From the NCBI GenBank assembly GCA_937902315.1, contig CALGUG010000003.1, positions 1-45,951 of the forward strand: 45,951 nucleotides of DNA. Reading direction: 5' to 3'. This stretch comes from an uncultured Chloroflexales bacterium. Its GTDB lineage: Bacteria; Chloroflexota; Chloroflexia; Chloroflexales; Chloroflexaceae. Below are positions 1-9,042 of this stretch, in pieces. Below the pieces are notes generated by a model. That model was given only the letters and a program-made list of their open reading frames with translations, searched no databases and had not been told where the DNA came from. The position numbers were made by a program, and so were the translations under genes. Positions within the stretch are counted from its first letter, which is position 1. Each line of letters begins with the position of its first letter.

Positions 1-58
1 CCCGGTTTAGTTTTCTTACATTCCAAGTGAGCAAGTCTTTAAACGAACTTGGTATTAG
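1..58 (+). repeat. Right end of MITE-like repeat (truncated by window edge)
   Basis: The stretch ends in GTCTTTAAACGAACTTGGTATTA, close to the right ends of elements at 4267-4293, 13774-13797 and 22788-22809. The left half would lie outside the window. No coding potential is seen. Confidence 0.55.
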
Positions 59-114
59 GACACCAAGCTTGTGGCCTTCGGCAGAGCAGAACTTGGCTAT
101 GTTTTCCTCGATGT

Positions 115-251
115 TCGTTGGCTCTTCGGAGGAAGAAGAGCCGTACCCTTCGACAGGTTCAGGGTACGGTTTGGCTTAGGGTACGGTTCGAATCGAGGCG
201 ATAAGGGCTGCTTGCTGCATGCAGCAAGCAGATCGCAGCTTGAGCTGCGAT
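115..251. repeat. Run of four adjacent hairpins upstream of the VWA gene
   Basis: Four inverted repeats follow one another. They are GGCTCTT / AAGAGCC near 119-142; CCGTACCCT (141-149) with AGGGTACGG (161-169); a perfect 24-bp palindrome at 208-231 centred on TGCATGCA; and ATCGCAGCT (232-240) with AGCTGCGAT (243-251). The second has the form CCCTTCGACAGG...AGGG, a hairpin type common in bacterial intergenic DNA. No T-run follows, so they are not simple terminators. Confidence 0.6.
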
Positions 252-261
252 GGCGAAAGAG

Positions 262-342
262 CCGAATGAGAGGACGGCGACTTGGTAGCCGGAGGCGGAC
301 GCGGTGAGGACCGAATGGGAGGTTAGGACCTCTTCCGCCAGA
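262..342 (+). repeat. Composite intergenic repeat, copy 1
   Basis: The core TAGCCGGAGGCGGACGCG is at 286-303. It is flanked by GAATGAGAGG on the left and CCGAATGGGAGG then CCGCCAGA on the right. This is one of 12 copies in the window; the core contains a GCC-N3-GGC mini-hairpin. Confidence 0.75.
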
Positions 343-560
343 TGATGCTGGCTCGAATGTGCTGTGAAGCGCTTGCAGGTATGTAGATGGGTTTTGAAAA
401 ACTCGATTTGCTATCGGATTGGAAGATACAGTACAATGCAAATACTGGAACTTCTTTAGCCGTTTCCACGTCCTTTGAGCAAGCGTTTTTTACGCGCATT
501 GTCAGCTGTTTGTGGTTTCGGATCTACCAGTACACTTACTGGCGAAGGACAAGATTGCCT

Positions 561-3428
561 ATGCCACGCCTCTCATTCATTTACCCCGAAGCACTCCTAT
601 GGCTCCTGCTGATTGTGCCTCTCTGGGCGCTTGCCTTGTTGACGCCTCGCCGCATGAGCGCATTCCGCTTTTGGAGCAGTTTAGGGCTGCGCAGCGCACT
701 AATCGTTGCGTTGGTCTTGGGCTTGGCTGGCACACAGATCGTGCGTCCGGTTGAAGAGATCACCACGGTCTTTCTAATCGATAGCAGCGATTCGGTCTCG
801 CCTTCGGCGCGCAGCCAAGCCGAACAGTTCGTCAACAACGCGCTCAAAGCGATGGCTGACGAAGATCGAGCGGCGGTTGTGGTTTTTGGCGAAAATGCCT
901 TGGTCGACCGCGCGCCAAGCCATCTCCAGACGCTGGGACGGCTCTCGTCGACGCCGATCGTCAGCCGCACCAATATCGAGCAGGCCATTCAGTTGGGCTT
1001 GGCGCTCTTCCCCGCCGATACGCAGAAACGCTTAGTGTTGATCAGCGATGGCGGCGAAAACGATGGCAAAGCACTCGAAGCGGTGCGCTTGGCTGCGAGT
1101 AACAATATTCCGATCGATATCGTTAATCTTTCGAACCCGAGCGAAGACGAAGTGCTGATCAGCGAACTGCGAGCGCCCTCTCAGGTGCGTATGGGCCAGC
1201 AGTTCCAGCTCGAGACCGTAGTTGAGAGCAGTATTGAGCAAGAGGCTGTGCTGCGGATCTTCCAAGATCAAGCCTTGCAATGGGAAGAACGGGTACAGCT
1301 GAAAGAGGGCCTGAATAGCTTTCTGCTGCCGATAACCGCCGATCAGCAGGGCTTTCAACGCTACCGCGCTCAGATCGAGCCGCTGCGCGACGGGCGGATT
1401 CAGAATAACGAAGCGGCCACCTTGGTGAACATTCAAGGGCCGCCCCATGTGCTGTTGGTGGCGAGCGCTCTCGAAGAGGCTGCCAACCTTGAAGCCGCTT
1501 TGCTGGCTGCCAACGTCAATGCGAGCACTGTCGTACCGAGCGCTATGCCCACCGAGCTGGCGGGCATGAGCAGCTACGATGCGATTGTGTTGGTCAATGT
1601 GCGGGCGCGCGAGCTGCCCGAGCGGGCGATGGTCAACCTGCCGATCTATGTGCGCGATCTGGGCAGGGGCCTGTTGATGGTCGGCGGCCGCAACTCGTTC
1701 GGTGTGGGCGGCTATGGGCGCACCCCGATCGAAGAGGCGCTGCCAGTCTATATGGATGTGCGCAACCGTGAAGAGCGCCCTAACCTCGCCCTGGTCTTTA
1801 TTATCGATAAGTCGGGCAGTATGGATGCCTGCCACTGTTCGGGTCCAGACCGTCAGACGGCTCAGTTCCAGCAGGGCGGCGAAGCGAAGGTCAACATCGC
1901 TAAAGAAGCGGTGGTGCAGGCTTCGGTGCTGCTGAGCAGCCAAGATAGCTTGGGCGTGGTCGCTTTTGATGAAGCGGCCCACTGGGCTTTGCCGAGCCAA
2001 AAGGTGCCCCATGCCGACGAGCTGACCGAGGCGCTCTCGTCGGTGCAGCCTCAGGGCAACACCAATGTGCGAGCGGGTCTGCTGGCGGCCGAAGAGCAGC
2101 TCAAGCAGGCCGATGCGCGCATCAAGCACGCCATTCTGCTGACCGATGGCTGGAGCGGTGGCGGCGATAATCTCGATATCGCCCAACGCATGCAAGACGA
2201 GGGCATTACGCTTTCGGTGGTGGCGGCCGGCAGCGGCTCAGCCGATTATTTGGCGACCCTGGCGGAGGTGGGTGGCGGTCGCTACTATCCCGCCGAGCAT
2301 ATGGACGAGGTGCCCGAGATCTTTGTGCAAGAGACGATTACGGCGGTGGGCAACTACATTATCGACGAGATGTTTACGCCGATTCGCACGGCCGATAGCC
2401 CGATTTTACATAATATCGATACCTTGCCGCCGCTCTATGGCTACAACGGTAGCACGCTGAAGGAGAGCGCGCGGGCGATTTTGGTCAGCAACGATATGTC
2501 GCCGATTTTGGCCCAGTGGCAATACGGTTTGGGGCGCTCGGTCGCGTGGCTCTCGGATACGAAAGGCCAGTGGGGACGCGATTGGGTGCGCTGGGACGAG
2601 TTTCCGCTCTTTGCGGCCCAACTGGTCGGCTGGGTGCTGCCGAGCGACAACGGCCGCCAGATCATCAGCGATATTCGGGTCGAAGGCACGCAGACCAGTA
2701 TGACCGTTCAGGTGCAGAACGAGAGCGGGCAGGCTCAGGAAGGGCTGGAGGTGACGGCGACGATCATCAATAACCGCGGCGAGCAGCAGGAGCTGACGCT
2801 GCGCCAAGTCGCCCCGGGCGAATACCACACCAATATCACCAGTCCGCTGCCGGGCACCTACCTTGTGCAGATCGCGGGATCGCACGCGGGGCGAGCGGCC
2901 TTTCAAGATCTTTCTGGCTTTGTGGTGCCCTATTCACCCGAATACAGGCAAAACCAGAGCAATCCATCTTTGCTGAGCGAGATCGCCAGCCTCAGCAACG
3001 GGCGGATCTTGGACGATCCGGCTCAGGCCTTTTCGCACGATCTGGCCGGAGTGCGGCGCGCCCAAGAGATCACCTGGCCGCTCTTGATCCTTGCGCTGAT
3101 CATTTTGCCCTTCGATATCGCTGTGCGGCGCTTGCTGATTCGCGGCAAAGATCTGAAGGGCATCGCGGCCCGAGTGGCACCGCCCAAGAAGGAGCCGCCA
3201 GCGCCGGTCGTCGATGAGCGCCTTTCGCGTTTGAGCGCCGCCAAGCAGCGCGCTCTCAGTCGAAGCTCTATTCCAGCGCAGAACGCAAGCCCGCCGAGCG
3301 CAACGAAAGCGCCCGGCAGTTCGTCGGTGCCTCCGCCCGATAAGGCCCAGCCCAGCCCCGAGGATTCGCTTGCCCGTCTGCGCGAGGCGCGTGATCGGGC
3401 GCGACGTCGGGCCCGAGGAGAAGAGTAA
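561..3428 (+). CDS. Membrane protein with two von Willebrand factor A domains (BatA-like)
   Basis: The protein has 955 residues from the ATG at 561, which is preceded by AAGGA and starts directly with a membrane segment; an ATG-like start at 387 would add 58 atypical residues. Two hydrophobic helices lie near residues 10-28 and 43-60. VWA domain 1 has a MIDAS motif DSSDS at residue 74. A class I glutamine-amidotransferase-like segment follows (about 295-405). VWA domain 2 has DKSGSM at residue 416. An Ig-like beta region comes next, then a helix near 839-860 and a charged Ala/Pro-rich cytoplasmic tail. This layout is known from BatA/YfbK-type proteins of bacterial surface or stress functions; the exact role is unknown. 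A GNAT gene begins 6 nt downstream, suggesting co-transcription. VWA identity is clear, function is not. Confidence 0.85.
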   Translation: MPRLSFIYPEALLWLLLIVPLWALALLTPRRMSAFRFWSSLGLRSALIVALVLGLAGTQIVRPVEEITTVFLIDSSDSVSPSARSQAEQFVNNALKAMADEDRAAVVVFGENALVDRAPSHLQTLGRLSSTPIVSRTNIEQAIQLGLALFPADTQKRLVLISDGGENDGKALEAVRLAASNNIPIDIVNLSNPSEDEVLISELRAPSQVRMGQQFQLETVVESSIEQEAVLRIFQDQALQWEERVQLKEGLNSFLLPITADQQGFQRYRAQIEPLRDGRIQNNEAATLVNIQGPPHVLLVASALEEAANLEAALLAANVNASTVVPSAMPTELAGMSSYDAIVLVNVRARELPERAMVNLPIYVRDLGRGLLMVGGRNSFGVGGYGRTPIEEALPVYMDVRNREERPNLALVFIIDKSGSMDACHCSGPDRQTAQFQQGGEAKVNIAKEAVVQASVLLSSQDSLGVVAFDEAAHWALPSQKVPHADELTEALSSVQPQGNTNVRAGLLAAEEQLKQADARIKHAILLTDGWSGGGDNLDIAQRMQDEGITLSVVAAGSGSADYLATLAEVGGGRYYPAEHMDEVPEIFVQETITAVGNYIIDEMFTPIRTADSPILHNIDTLPPLYGYNGSTLKESARAILVSNDMSPILAQWQYGLGRSVAWLSDTKGQWGRDWVRWDEFPLFAAQLVGWVLPSDNGRQIISDIRVEGTQTSMTVQVQNESGQAQEGLEVTATIINNRGEQQELTLRQVAPGEYHTNITSPLPGTYLVQIAGSHAGRAAFQDLSGFVVPYSPEYRQNQSNPSLLSEIASLSNGRILDDPAQAFSHDLAGVRRAQEITWPLLILALIILPFDIAVRRLLIRGKDLKGIAARVAPPKKEPPAPVVDERLSRLSAAKQRALSRSSIPAQNASPPSATKAPGSSSVPPPDKAQPSPEDSLARLREARDRARRRARGEE

Positions 3429-3434
3429 GGATCT

Positions 3435-4034
3435 ATGCAGCCCATTCTTGCCGAAAGCGACCGCCTTGTGATCCGTGCCTTTCAAAGCATGGATCTGAAC
3501 GCTCTCCATCGCATTCTCGATCTGACCTTTGGAGACGGCAGTAAAATCGATGACCCCGAAGCGCTCGCCGAACGCGCCTCGTGGTTGCAATGGTCGATTC
3601 TGAGCCACAAGTGGTATCCCGCGCTCTACCAGCCGCACTACGGCGAGCGCGCTATCGTGCTGAAGAGCAGCGGCGAGCTGATCGGCACGATCGGGTTGGT
3701 GCCCTGCCTCGATAGCTTCGAGCAGTTGCCTTCGCTGAACACGGGGCGCGTGCCGCCCGGCTATCGCAGCGCCGAGGTCGGCCTGTTTTGGGCGATCGAT
3801 CCAGCCCACCAACGGCGGGGTTACGCCAGCGAGGCGGCACGCGCCCTGATCGACTACGCCTTTCGCGAGCTCAAGTTGATGCGGATTATCGCCACCACCG
3901 AGTACGATAATCTCGCCTCTCAAGCGGTTATGCGCAAGGTTGGCATGCGCATCGAGCGCAATCCGCTGTCGGAGCCGCCTTGGCTGCAGGTCGTCGGCAT
4001 CCTCGAACAGCAGGTCGACGGATCCGAAGCTTAG
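3435..4034 (+). CDS. GNAT family N-acetyltransferase (RimJ/RimL type)
   Basis: A 199-residue single-domain acetyltransferase. The sequence shows the N-terminal 'LVIRAFQSMDL' strand typical of RimJ/RimL-like enzymes. Later comes 'EVGLFWAIDPAHQRRGYASEA', the strand plus Q-R-R-G-Y-A acetyl-CoA pyrophosphate loop, then 'LKLMRIIATTEYDNLASQAVMRKVGM', the usual C-terminal half of the fold. Family members transfer acetyl from acetyl-CoA to an amine, often a protein N terminus or a small molecule; the substrate here cannot be told. The gene follows the VWA gene by 6 nt with GAGGAGAAGAGTAAGG just upstream of its ATG, so it is probably the second gene of that transcript. Confidence 0.85.
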   Translation: MQPILAESDRLVIRAFQSMDLNALHRILDLTFGDGSKIDDPEALAERASWLQWSILSHKWYPALYQPHYGERAIVLKSSGELIGTIGLVPCLDSFEQLPSLNTGRVPPGYRSAEVGLFWAIDPAHQRRGYASEAARALIDYAFRELKLMRIIATTEYDNLASQAVMRKVGMRIERNPLSEPPWLQVVGILEQQVDGSEA

Positions 4035-4620
4035 ACTGCCTCACAACACTGTTACCAAGCTCACTGGTTTTTTCAGCATCTGGCGGAGAGGTCTTAACCT
4101 CCCATTCGGCTTCTAACGCGTCCGCCTTCGGCTATCAGATGGTAGCTTCTGCCCTCACCCCCCGCCCCCTCTCCCGCGAAGCAGGAGAGGGGCGATGTCC
4201 CTCATCCTCTGGCCTTCGGCAGAGCGGAACGTGACTCGGCTTTTCGTTTTTCTGAGCTAAGAGAATGCACGTCTTTAAACGGATTTGGTATCACACGCTA
4301 TGTTGTGAACGATGGCTTGTTGGCTTCGACAGGCTTGGTTGGTGCCCTTCGGCAAGCTTGGTTGGTGAGCTTGCCGAACCACAGCCGACGGGGTTGTGAG
4401 CGGGGGCGATGGGCAGAGCAGGCAAGTTCGCAGCGCAAGCTGCGAGGTAGTTGACCGAATGGGAGGATGGGATGTTGATAGCCGGAGGCGGACGCGGTGA
4501 GGAGCGTATGGGGGCTAGCCGCCTCTCCGCCAGATGCTGAAGAGCACAAGCGGATTGGGAAGAGCTTGGGAGAGAAAGAGCCATCCTGCGTGATGCAAGA
4601 TGGCTTTTCTGTTGCGGGTT
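4035..4620. repeat. Gene-free repeat cluster between GNAT and sufE
   Basis: This 586-base gap between convergent genes holds no credible gene. It contains two copies of the composite repeat in opposite orientation: copy 2 at 4079-4140 with core 4117-4134 on the minus strand, and copy 3 at 4454-4534 with core 4479-4496 on the plus strand. Also present are a CCCCTCTCC...GGAGAGGGG hairpin near 4168-4195, the right half of a MITE-like element (4208-4293, ending CGGATTTGGTAT), and an 11-bp hairpin TTCGGCAAGCT (4348-4358) / AGCTTGCCGAA (4368-4378). Confidence 0.7.
4576..4608 (-). terminator. Probable terminator of sufE
   Basis: AGCCATC (4579-4585) pairs with GATGGCT (4599-4605), with a further TGC/GCA pairing inside. 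On the minus strand the stem is followed by CTTTCTCTC; on the plus strand by TTTTCTGTT. It lies 12 nt beyond the sufE stop and could act in both directions. Confidence 0.55.
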
Positions 4621-5064
4621 TTAGGCTTGTTCGGCGCTGGCTCGAATGGCAAGGCGCTTCATGTAGGCCAATAGGGCGCTGATGCCGTTGAGGCGCTGGC
4701 CCGAAATAACTTTGTGCAAGCCCATTTGGATGAAGAAGTCATCGGGGACGCGCACTATATCGGCGACCGGCTCACCGTTCAGACCTTCTGCTAGCAAGGA
4801 GGCGTAGCCGCGCACGGTCGGCGCCTCGGGCGGAATATCGAAGTGGAAGGTGACTTTGCCATCTTCGACTTCGGCCAGCACATAGACGGGCGACATGCAT
4901 TCGTGGACTTGGTCCATCTGGTCGCGCTTTCCGCGCAGACGCTCGGGTAGTTCGGGCAGTTGTTCGGAATATTCCAACAAGAGCTCAAGTTTCTCTTGTC
5001 CTTCTGCATCACGGAAATCAGCAATAATATCCTGCAGACGAGCAGGTAGCTGGGTGTCGCTCAT
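4621..5064 (-). CDS. sufE: SufE family cysteine desulfurase acceptor / Fe-S assembly protein
   Basis: A 147-residue protein of normal SufE length. SufE takes persulfide sulfur from the cysteine desulfurase SufS onto a conserved Cys and passes it to the SufBCD scaffold for Fe-S cluster assembly in the cytoplasm. The acceptor Cys is C56 in 'VHECMSPVYV'. The family-typical stretch 'RGYASLLAEGLNGEP' follows, and the C-terminal 'LHKVISGQRLNGISALLAYMKRLA' matches the SufE end. The ATG at 5064 was chosen because GAGG lies 5 nt upstream and the protein starts at the usual point; a start at 5112 would add 16 unrelated residues. No suf genes are adjacent, so it is a stand-alone sufE. Confidence 0.9.
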   Translation of the reverse strand: MSDTQLPARLQDIIADFRDAEGQEKLELLLEYSEQLPELPERLRGKRDQMDQVHECMSPVYVLAEVEDGKVTFHFDIPPEAPTVRGYASLLAEGLNGEPVADIVRVPDDFFIQMGLHKVISGQRLNGISALLAYMKRLAIRASAEQA

Positions 5065-5314
5065 AATCCTCTTCACATTCACTAACGTGCAAGCGCTTAG
5101 CGTAAAGCTCATGCACTCCTATCTCCCTTCCTTAGGAGCCGCTTTTCATAATCAGAATAACACGCTACTAGGCTTCAAGCAAAGACGGCTCTGATCGGCG
5201 GTATAATTGATGCACACAGCAGCGAACAATCCATAGTGGTTGGGATGAGCCAAGCGTGCGCAGATTGTGCGAGGCGCAGTCGGCCCCAAGCCAGCTTGAT
5301 CTAAGGAGACGATC

Positions 5315-6232
5315 ATGCCAGAAGAAGCTCAGGAGAAGGTGATCCGACGGGTTGCCGTGATCGGTGTAGGGCGCATGGGCGGGCCGATGGCGCAGCATAT
5401 CGCCCAAGCTGGTTTTCAGGTAACCGCCTACGATAGCTCGCCTCAAGCGCTGGCCGCTTTGGAAAGCTTCGGCGTTAAGGCGGCTGATACGGCGCGCTCG
5501 GCGGTCGAAGGGGTCGATGTGGTCATTACGATGCTGCCCAGCAACGAGGCGCTGCACGCCGTGATCGAGGGCCCAGAGGGCATTCTGCCCGTGTTGCAGC
5601 CCGGTCAGATCATCATCGATATGAGCACTAGCAAGCCAGCGAGCGTGCAGGCTTTGGCGGCCAAAGCGCAGCAGCAGGGTGTAGCTATGCTCGACGCGCC
5701 GGTGAGCGGTGGCACGAGCGGCGCCCAACAGGCTACGCTGAGCATTATGGTCGGCGGCGACAAGGAAGTGTATGAACGCTGTCTGCCCTTGTTGCGTTCG
5801 ATGGGCACGACGATCACTTATATCGGCCCGTCGGGAATGGGCGGGATCGCCAAGCTGGTCAACCAGATGCTTATGGAAGCGACCTTCTGTGCGGTCGCCG
5901 AGGCCTTCGGTATGGCGGCCAAGGCTGGTGCCGATCTGGAAGCGGTCTATCGGGCGGTGCGCGATGGGCATGGCGGCTCGCGCGTGCTCGACCAGATGCT
6001 GCCAGCCCTGTTGAGCGGCGAGCTCGGCACGGGGCGCGAGTTGACCCTGCACCACAAAGATGGAGCCTACGCTCTGGATACAGCCGCCGCGCTGGATGCC
6101 TGGGTGCCGATCACCCAACTTTCGCACGAGCTGTTCGATATGGCGTTCCAGCGAGGCCAAGGCGAACATAGCGCCAGCGCTGTTGTTCGGGTTTTTGCGG
6201 AACGAATGGGCATTCAGATCGGCAAGGTTTAG
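5315..6232 (+). CDS. NAD(P)-dependent 3-hydroxyisobutyrate dehydrogenase family protein
   Basis: A 305-residue beta-hydroxyacid dehydrogenase with a strong ribosome site (AAGGAG) before the ATG. The dinucleotide motif 'GVGRMGGPMA' starts at residue 17. The substrate-binding signature 'DAPVSGGTSGA' is near residue 127. The catalytic lysine is K180 in 'GGIAKLVNQM', followed by the all-helical C-terminal domain. Family members oxidise 3-hydroxyisobutyrate or reduce tartronate semialdehyde or succinic semialdehyde; the substrate cannot be fixed from sequence. The next gene starts 34 nt downstream, so it heads an operon with an M24 peptidase and an M20 amidohydrolase, suggesting use of amino-acid or peptide breakdown products. 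Confidence 0.88.
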   Translation: MPEEAQEKVIRRVAVIGVGRMGGPMAQHIAQAGFQVTAYDSSPQALAALESFGVKAADTARSAVEGVDVVITMLPSNEALHAVIEGPEGILPVLQPGQIIIDMSTSKPASVQALAAKAQQQGVAMLDAPVSGGTSGAQQATLSIMVGGDKEVYERCLPLLRSMGTTITYIGPSGMGGIAKLVNQMLMEATFCAVAEAFGMAAKAGADLEAVYRAVRDGHGGSRVLDQMLPALLSGELGTGRELTLHHKDGAYALDTAAALDAWVPITQLSHELFDMAFQRGQGEHSASAVVRVFAERMGIQIGKV

Positions 6233-6266
6233 TCAGAAATCTAGAAAAGAAAGTCAAGGTCTACCA

Positions 6267-7364
6267 ATGAGCAAGCGACTTGAAGCGCTTTCAGCCTCTC
6301 TAACATCTCAAAATCTTGCGGCAACCGCTGTTGTACCGGGCGCAAACTTGGTCTATTTGGCGGGCCTCGATATGCATAAAAGCGAACGCCTCACGGTGGC
6401 ATTCTTCACCGCTGCGGGCGAAGTCGCTATGGTGATTCCGACCTTGGAGGCGCCGCGCGCGCGCGCCCAAGCCCAAGTGCCGATTCGCTTCTATACCTGG
6501 AACGACGATGAAGGCCCCGATCAGGCTCTGCGCCAGTGTTTGGAGGATCTGAAGCTGAATGGAGCAAAGGTCGGTGTGGAATATACTTCGATGCGCGTAC
6601 TGGAGCTGCGCGGCATCGAAGAGCTGGGCGAAGTCGATGCAGTCGATGCTACCAATCTCTTGGCTGATCTGCGTTCGCGCAAAGATAGCGATGAAGTCGC
6701 TGCGATCCGAGTCGCAGTGCGCATCATCGAAGAGGCGCTGCAAGCTACCATCAATCAGATGAAGGCTGGCATGACCGAGATCGAGGTACAGCAGATCTGG
6801 CAGGCCGAGGTGGCCAAGGCGGGCGGCGTGATGAGCTGGACCCCGATCGTCGCCAGCGGCCCCAACGGCGCGAACCCGCACCACAGCAATACCGATCGCA
6901 AGCTGCAGAAGGGCGATCTGGTTGTGATGGACGGCGGCGCACACTACGGCATCTATCAGTCGGATATCACCCGCACGGTGGCGATCGGCGAGCCGAGCGA
7001 GGAAGCCCGCCGCATCTACGATCTGGTCTTGGCGGCTAACACGGCCGCTCGCGAAGCGAGCCGAGTCGGTGCGACCGGTGCAGAGATCGACGCGGCTGCC
7101 CGCAAAGTGATCAGCGATGGCGGCTATGGCCCGCAGTTCTTGCACCGCACCGGCCATGGCCTGGGCATTGAAGGCCATGAGCCGCCCTATATCGTTGCCA
7201 GCAACCATCGCCCGCTGCCAGCCGGCGCGGTTTTCACGATCGAGCCCGGCATCTATGTGGAAGGGGTTGTTGGTGTTCGAATCGAAGATGATGTGATTGT
7301 GACCGAGGAAGGTGCTGAGAGCCTGACAACCTTTGAACGTGGCCTGATTATCATCGATGCCTAA
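6267..7364 (+). CDS. M24 family metallopeptidase (Xaa-Pro dipeptidase/aminopeptidase type)
   Basis: From the ATG at 6267 the protein has 365 residues; upstream in-frame codons overlap the previous gene in a different frame and are not family sequence. The N-terminal creatinase-like domain contains 'VPGANLVYLAGLDMHKSERLTVAFF'. The C-terminal pita-bread domain carries all five metal ligands: D222 and D233 ('VMDGGAHYGIYQSDITRTV'), H297 ('TGHGLGIEGHE'), E326 ('FTIEPGIYV') and E340 ('VRIEDDVIV'). Such enzymes bind two Mn/Co ions and cut Xaa-Pro bonds in di- or oligopeptides in the cytoplasm. It is the middle gene of the operon; an M20 hydrolase starts 23 nt later. Confidence 0.9.
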   Translation: MSKRLEALSASLTSQNLAATAVVPGANLVYLAGLDMHKSERLTVAFFTAAGEVAMVIPTLEAPRARAQAQVPIRFYTWNDDEGPDQALRQCLEDLKLNGAKVGVEYTSMRVLELRGIEELGEVDAVDATNLLADLRSRKDSDEVAAIRVAVRIIEEALQATINQMKAGMTEIEVQQIWQAEVAKAGGVMSWTPIVASGPNGANPHHSNTDRKLQKGDLVVMDGGAHYGIYQSDITRTVAIGEPSEEARRIYDLVLAANTAAREASRVGATGAEIDAAARKVISDGGYGPQFLHRTGHGLGIEGHEPPYIVASNHRPLPAGAVFTIEPGIYVEGVVGVRIEDDVIVTEEGAESLTTFERGLIIIDA

Positions 7365-7387
7365 ATCAAGCAGCTAAGGAGAGTTTC

Positions 7388-8566
7388 ATGACCGACTTCA
7401 AACCCGCTAAGCAGTCTCTAGAGGCTTTGGCTGAGTACCATAGCTACTTTACCGATCTGCGTCGTCGTCTACACACCATTCCCGAAACCTCGTATACAGA
7501 AGAGCAAACCTCGGCGATCATCGCCGCCGAGCTCGAGTCTTATGGAATCGAAGTGCATCGCGGCATTGCCAAAACCGGCGTGCTCGGTGTGATTCGCAAT
7601 GGCAACAGCGATCGCTGCATCGCTCTGCGCGCCGACATCGATGCGCTGCCCATTTACGAACAGAACGATCTGCCCTACCGCTCGACCATCGATGGCAAAA
7701 TGCACGCCTGTGGTCACGACGGTCATACCACCATGCTGCTCTACGCCGCCCGTCATCTGAGCGCGACCCGCGCGATCAACGGTACGCTGGTCTTTATCTT
7801 CCAGCCAGCCGAAGAGGGCGGCGCAGGCGCTCGACGTATGATCGAGGAAGGTCTGTGGGAGCGCTTCCCGATTCAGGAAGTCTACGGCATGCACAATATC
7901 CCCGGTATCAAGGCGGGTGATTTCGCGGTTAAGCCCGGCCCGATGATGGCGGCTGGCGACCTCTTCACGGTGACCATTCGTGCGAAGGGTGCTCACGCCG
8001 CTCTGCCGCACACCACGGGCGATCCGATTTTGGCGGGCAGCGCCTTTGTGCAGTCCGCTCAGTCGATCGTCAGCCGCGGGATCGATCCGCTCGACTCGGC
8101 CGTTGTCTCGATCACGCGCTTCAACGGCGGAGAGGCCACCAACGTCATTCCGACCTTGGTGACGATTCAGGGCACAGCTCGCACCTACACCAAGACCGCT
8201 CAGGCGACTATCGCTGATGGTCTGAAGCGGATCGGTGCCAGCATCGCTCAGGCTTACAATGTCGAGTGCGAGGTCGAGTACGATTATGGCTATCCCGCGA
8301 CCATCAACAGCGAGCGCGAGGCACTGTTCAGCCGCGATGTTTTGGTCGAAGCCTTTGGCAGCGAGCGGGTTCACACAAATCTGCCGCCGATGATGGGCGC
8401 AGAGGACTTTTCGTTTATGCTTCAGGAGCGCCCGGGCGCTTACCTCTGGATCGGCAACGGCGATTCGTCGGGTCTGCACACTCCAACCTACAACTTCAAC
8501 GATGATATTCTGCCCTACGGCGCGGCCGCTTGGGTCTCGCTGGCAGAGAGCGCTTTGAAGGCTTAA
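7388..8566 (+). CDS. M20 family metal-dependent amidohydrolase (hippurate / N-acyl amino acid hydrolase type)
   Basis: A 392-residue M20D-type amidohydrolase. The N-terminal 'FTDLRRRLHTIPETSYTEEQTS' is typical of the group. Metal-site motifs seen are 'ALRADIDALP', 'HACGHDGHTTMLL' (H106, H110) and 'QPAEEGGAGARRMIEEG' (E142/E143). The lid-domain motif 'GAHAALPHTTGDPI' and the C-terminal 'PPMMGAEDFSFML' complete the family pattern. Known members hydrolyse N-acyl amino acids, hippurate or indole-acetyl conjugates, releasing the free amino acid. AAGGAG precedes the start, and a perfect hairpin ends the operon after the stop. Confidence 0.9.
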   Translation: MTDFKPAKQSLEALAEYHSYFTDLRRRLHTIPETSYTEEQTSAIIAAELESYGIEVHRGIAKTGVLGVIRNGNSDRCIALRADIDALPIYEQNDLPYRSTIDGKMHACGHDGHTTMLLYAARHLSATRAINGTLVFIFQPAEEGGAGARRMIEEGLWERFPIQEVYGMHNIPGIKAGDFAVKPGPMMAAGDLFTVTIRAKGAHAALPHTTGDPILAGSAFVQSAQSIVSRGIDPLDSAVVSITRFNGGEATNVIPTLVTIQGTARTYTKTAQATIADGLKRIGASIAQAYNVECEVEYDYGYPATINSEREALFSRDVLVEAFGSERVHTNLPPMMGAEDFSFMLQERPGAYLWIGNGDSSGLHTPTYNFNDDILPYGAAAWVSLAESALKA

Positions 8567-8574
8567 AATACAAA

Positions 8575-8609
8575 AAAGAAGGGCTGACAACGATTGTCAG
8601 CCCTTCTTT
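8575..8609. terminator. Bidirectional terminator between M20 hydrolase and HPt gene
   Basis: A perfect 16-bp stem, 8575-8590 with 8594-8609, has a 3-base CGA loop. Its outer A/T ends give a T-run on both strands, so it can end the plus-strand operon and the minus-strand HPt gene that converge here. Confidence 0.92.
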
Positions 8610-8631
8610 ATAGCAATGGTCGTTTGACCCA

Positions 8632-8997
8632 TTAGAGCGCGTTGTATAACACATCTTTGACATACGCTGTTTCAATTCGAATCGCTTCTAAAAGTTCTTC
8701 AACCCCGTCTAAAGATCCTTCTCTTACTTGTTGCTCGAGTTGGCGACAGAGCTGCGACAAGCTCTTGGCGCCAAACAACTCGCTATTGGAGCGCATGGTA
8801 TGAGCAGCCAAATGGAGGGCTGTTAAGCGCTTTTGGGTGTCGGGAGTGTAAAAAGCATCTTGAAGAATTTGACTGTTGGTAAAGAAGTCGTTTAACAAAG
8901 ATGGTAAAACTTCGTGTGAGCGTGGGCCAAGTGCACCTCGCAGACGTTCAAACGCCTCTAAATTAACCAGCAACTGAGTTCCGCTAGAAATGTTCAC
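8632..8997 (-). CDS. Orphan HPt (histidine phosphotransfer) domain protein
   Basis: A 121-residue all-helical protein starting with GTG at 8995-8997, with GAGG 7 nt upstream (9005-9008). The phospho-accepting histidine is H66 in 'HLAAHTMRSNSELFGAKSLSQLCRQLE', which matches the HPt pattern AHxLKGxSxxxGA with Arg in place of Lys. HPt proteins relay phosphate between receiver domains in multistep two-component pathways. No kinase or receiver gene is nearby, so partners are encoded elsewhere. A good promoter with operator-like direct repeats lies just upstream. Confidence 0.88.
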   Translation of the reverse strand: MNISSGTQLLVNLEAFERLRGALGPRSHEVLPSLLNDFFTNSQILQDAFYTPDTQKRLTALHLAAHTMRSNSELFGAKSLSQLCRQLEQQVREGSLDGVEELLEAIRIETAYVKDVLYNAL

Positions 8998-9042
8998 AAT
9001 AATTCCTCACAGCTTCAATCCAATAAAGACCGTTCGAGAATA

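Noticed and set aside
183..194. GGTTCGAATCG, like a tRNA T-loop
   Set aside because: No acceptor stem, anticodon arm or D-arm could be placed around it, and the area is a run of hairpin repeats.
1032..2195. Long minus-strand open frames inside the VWA gene (and similar frames opposite valS, M20, CHAT and others)
   Set aside because: They are antisense shadows caused by codon bias of real genes; their products are rich in His, Gln and Arg and match no family pattern.
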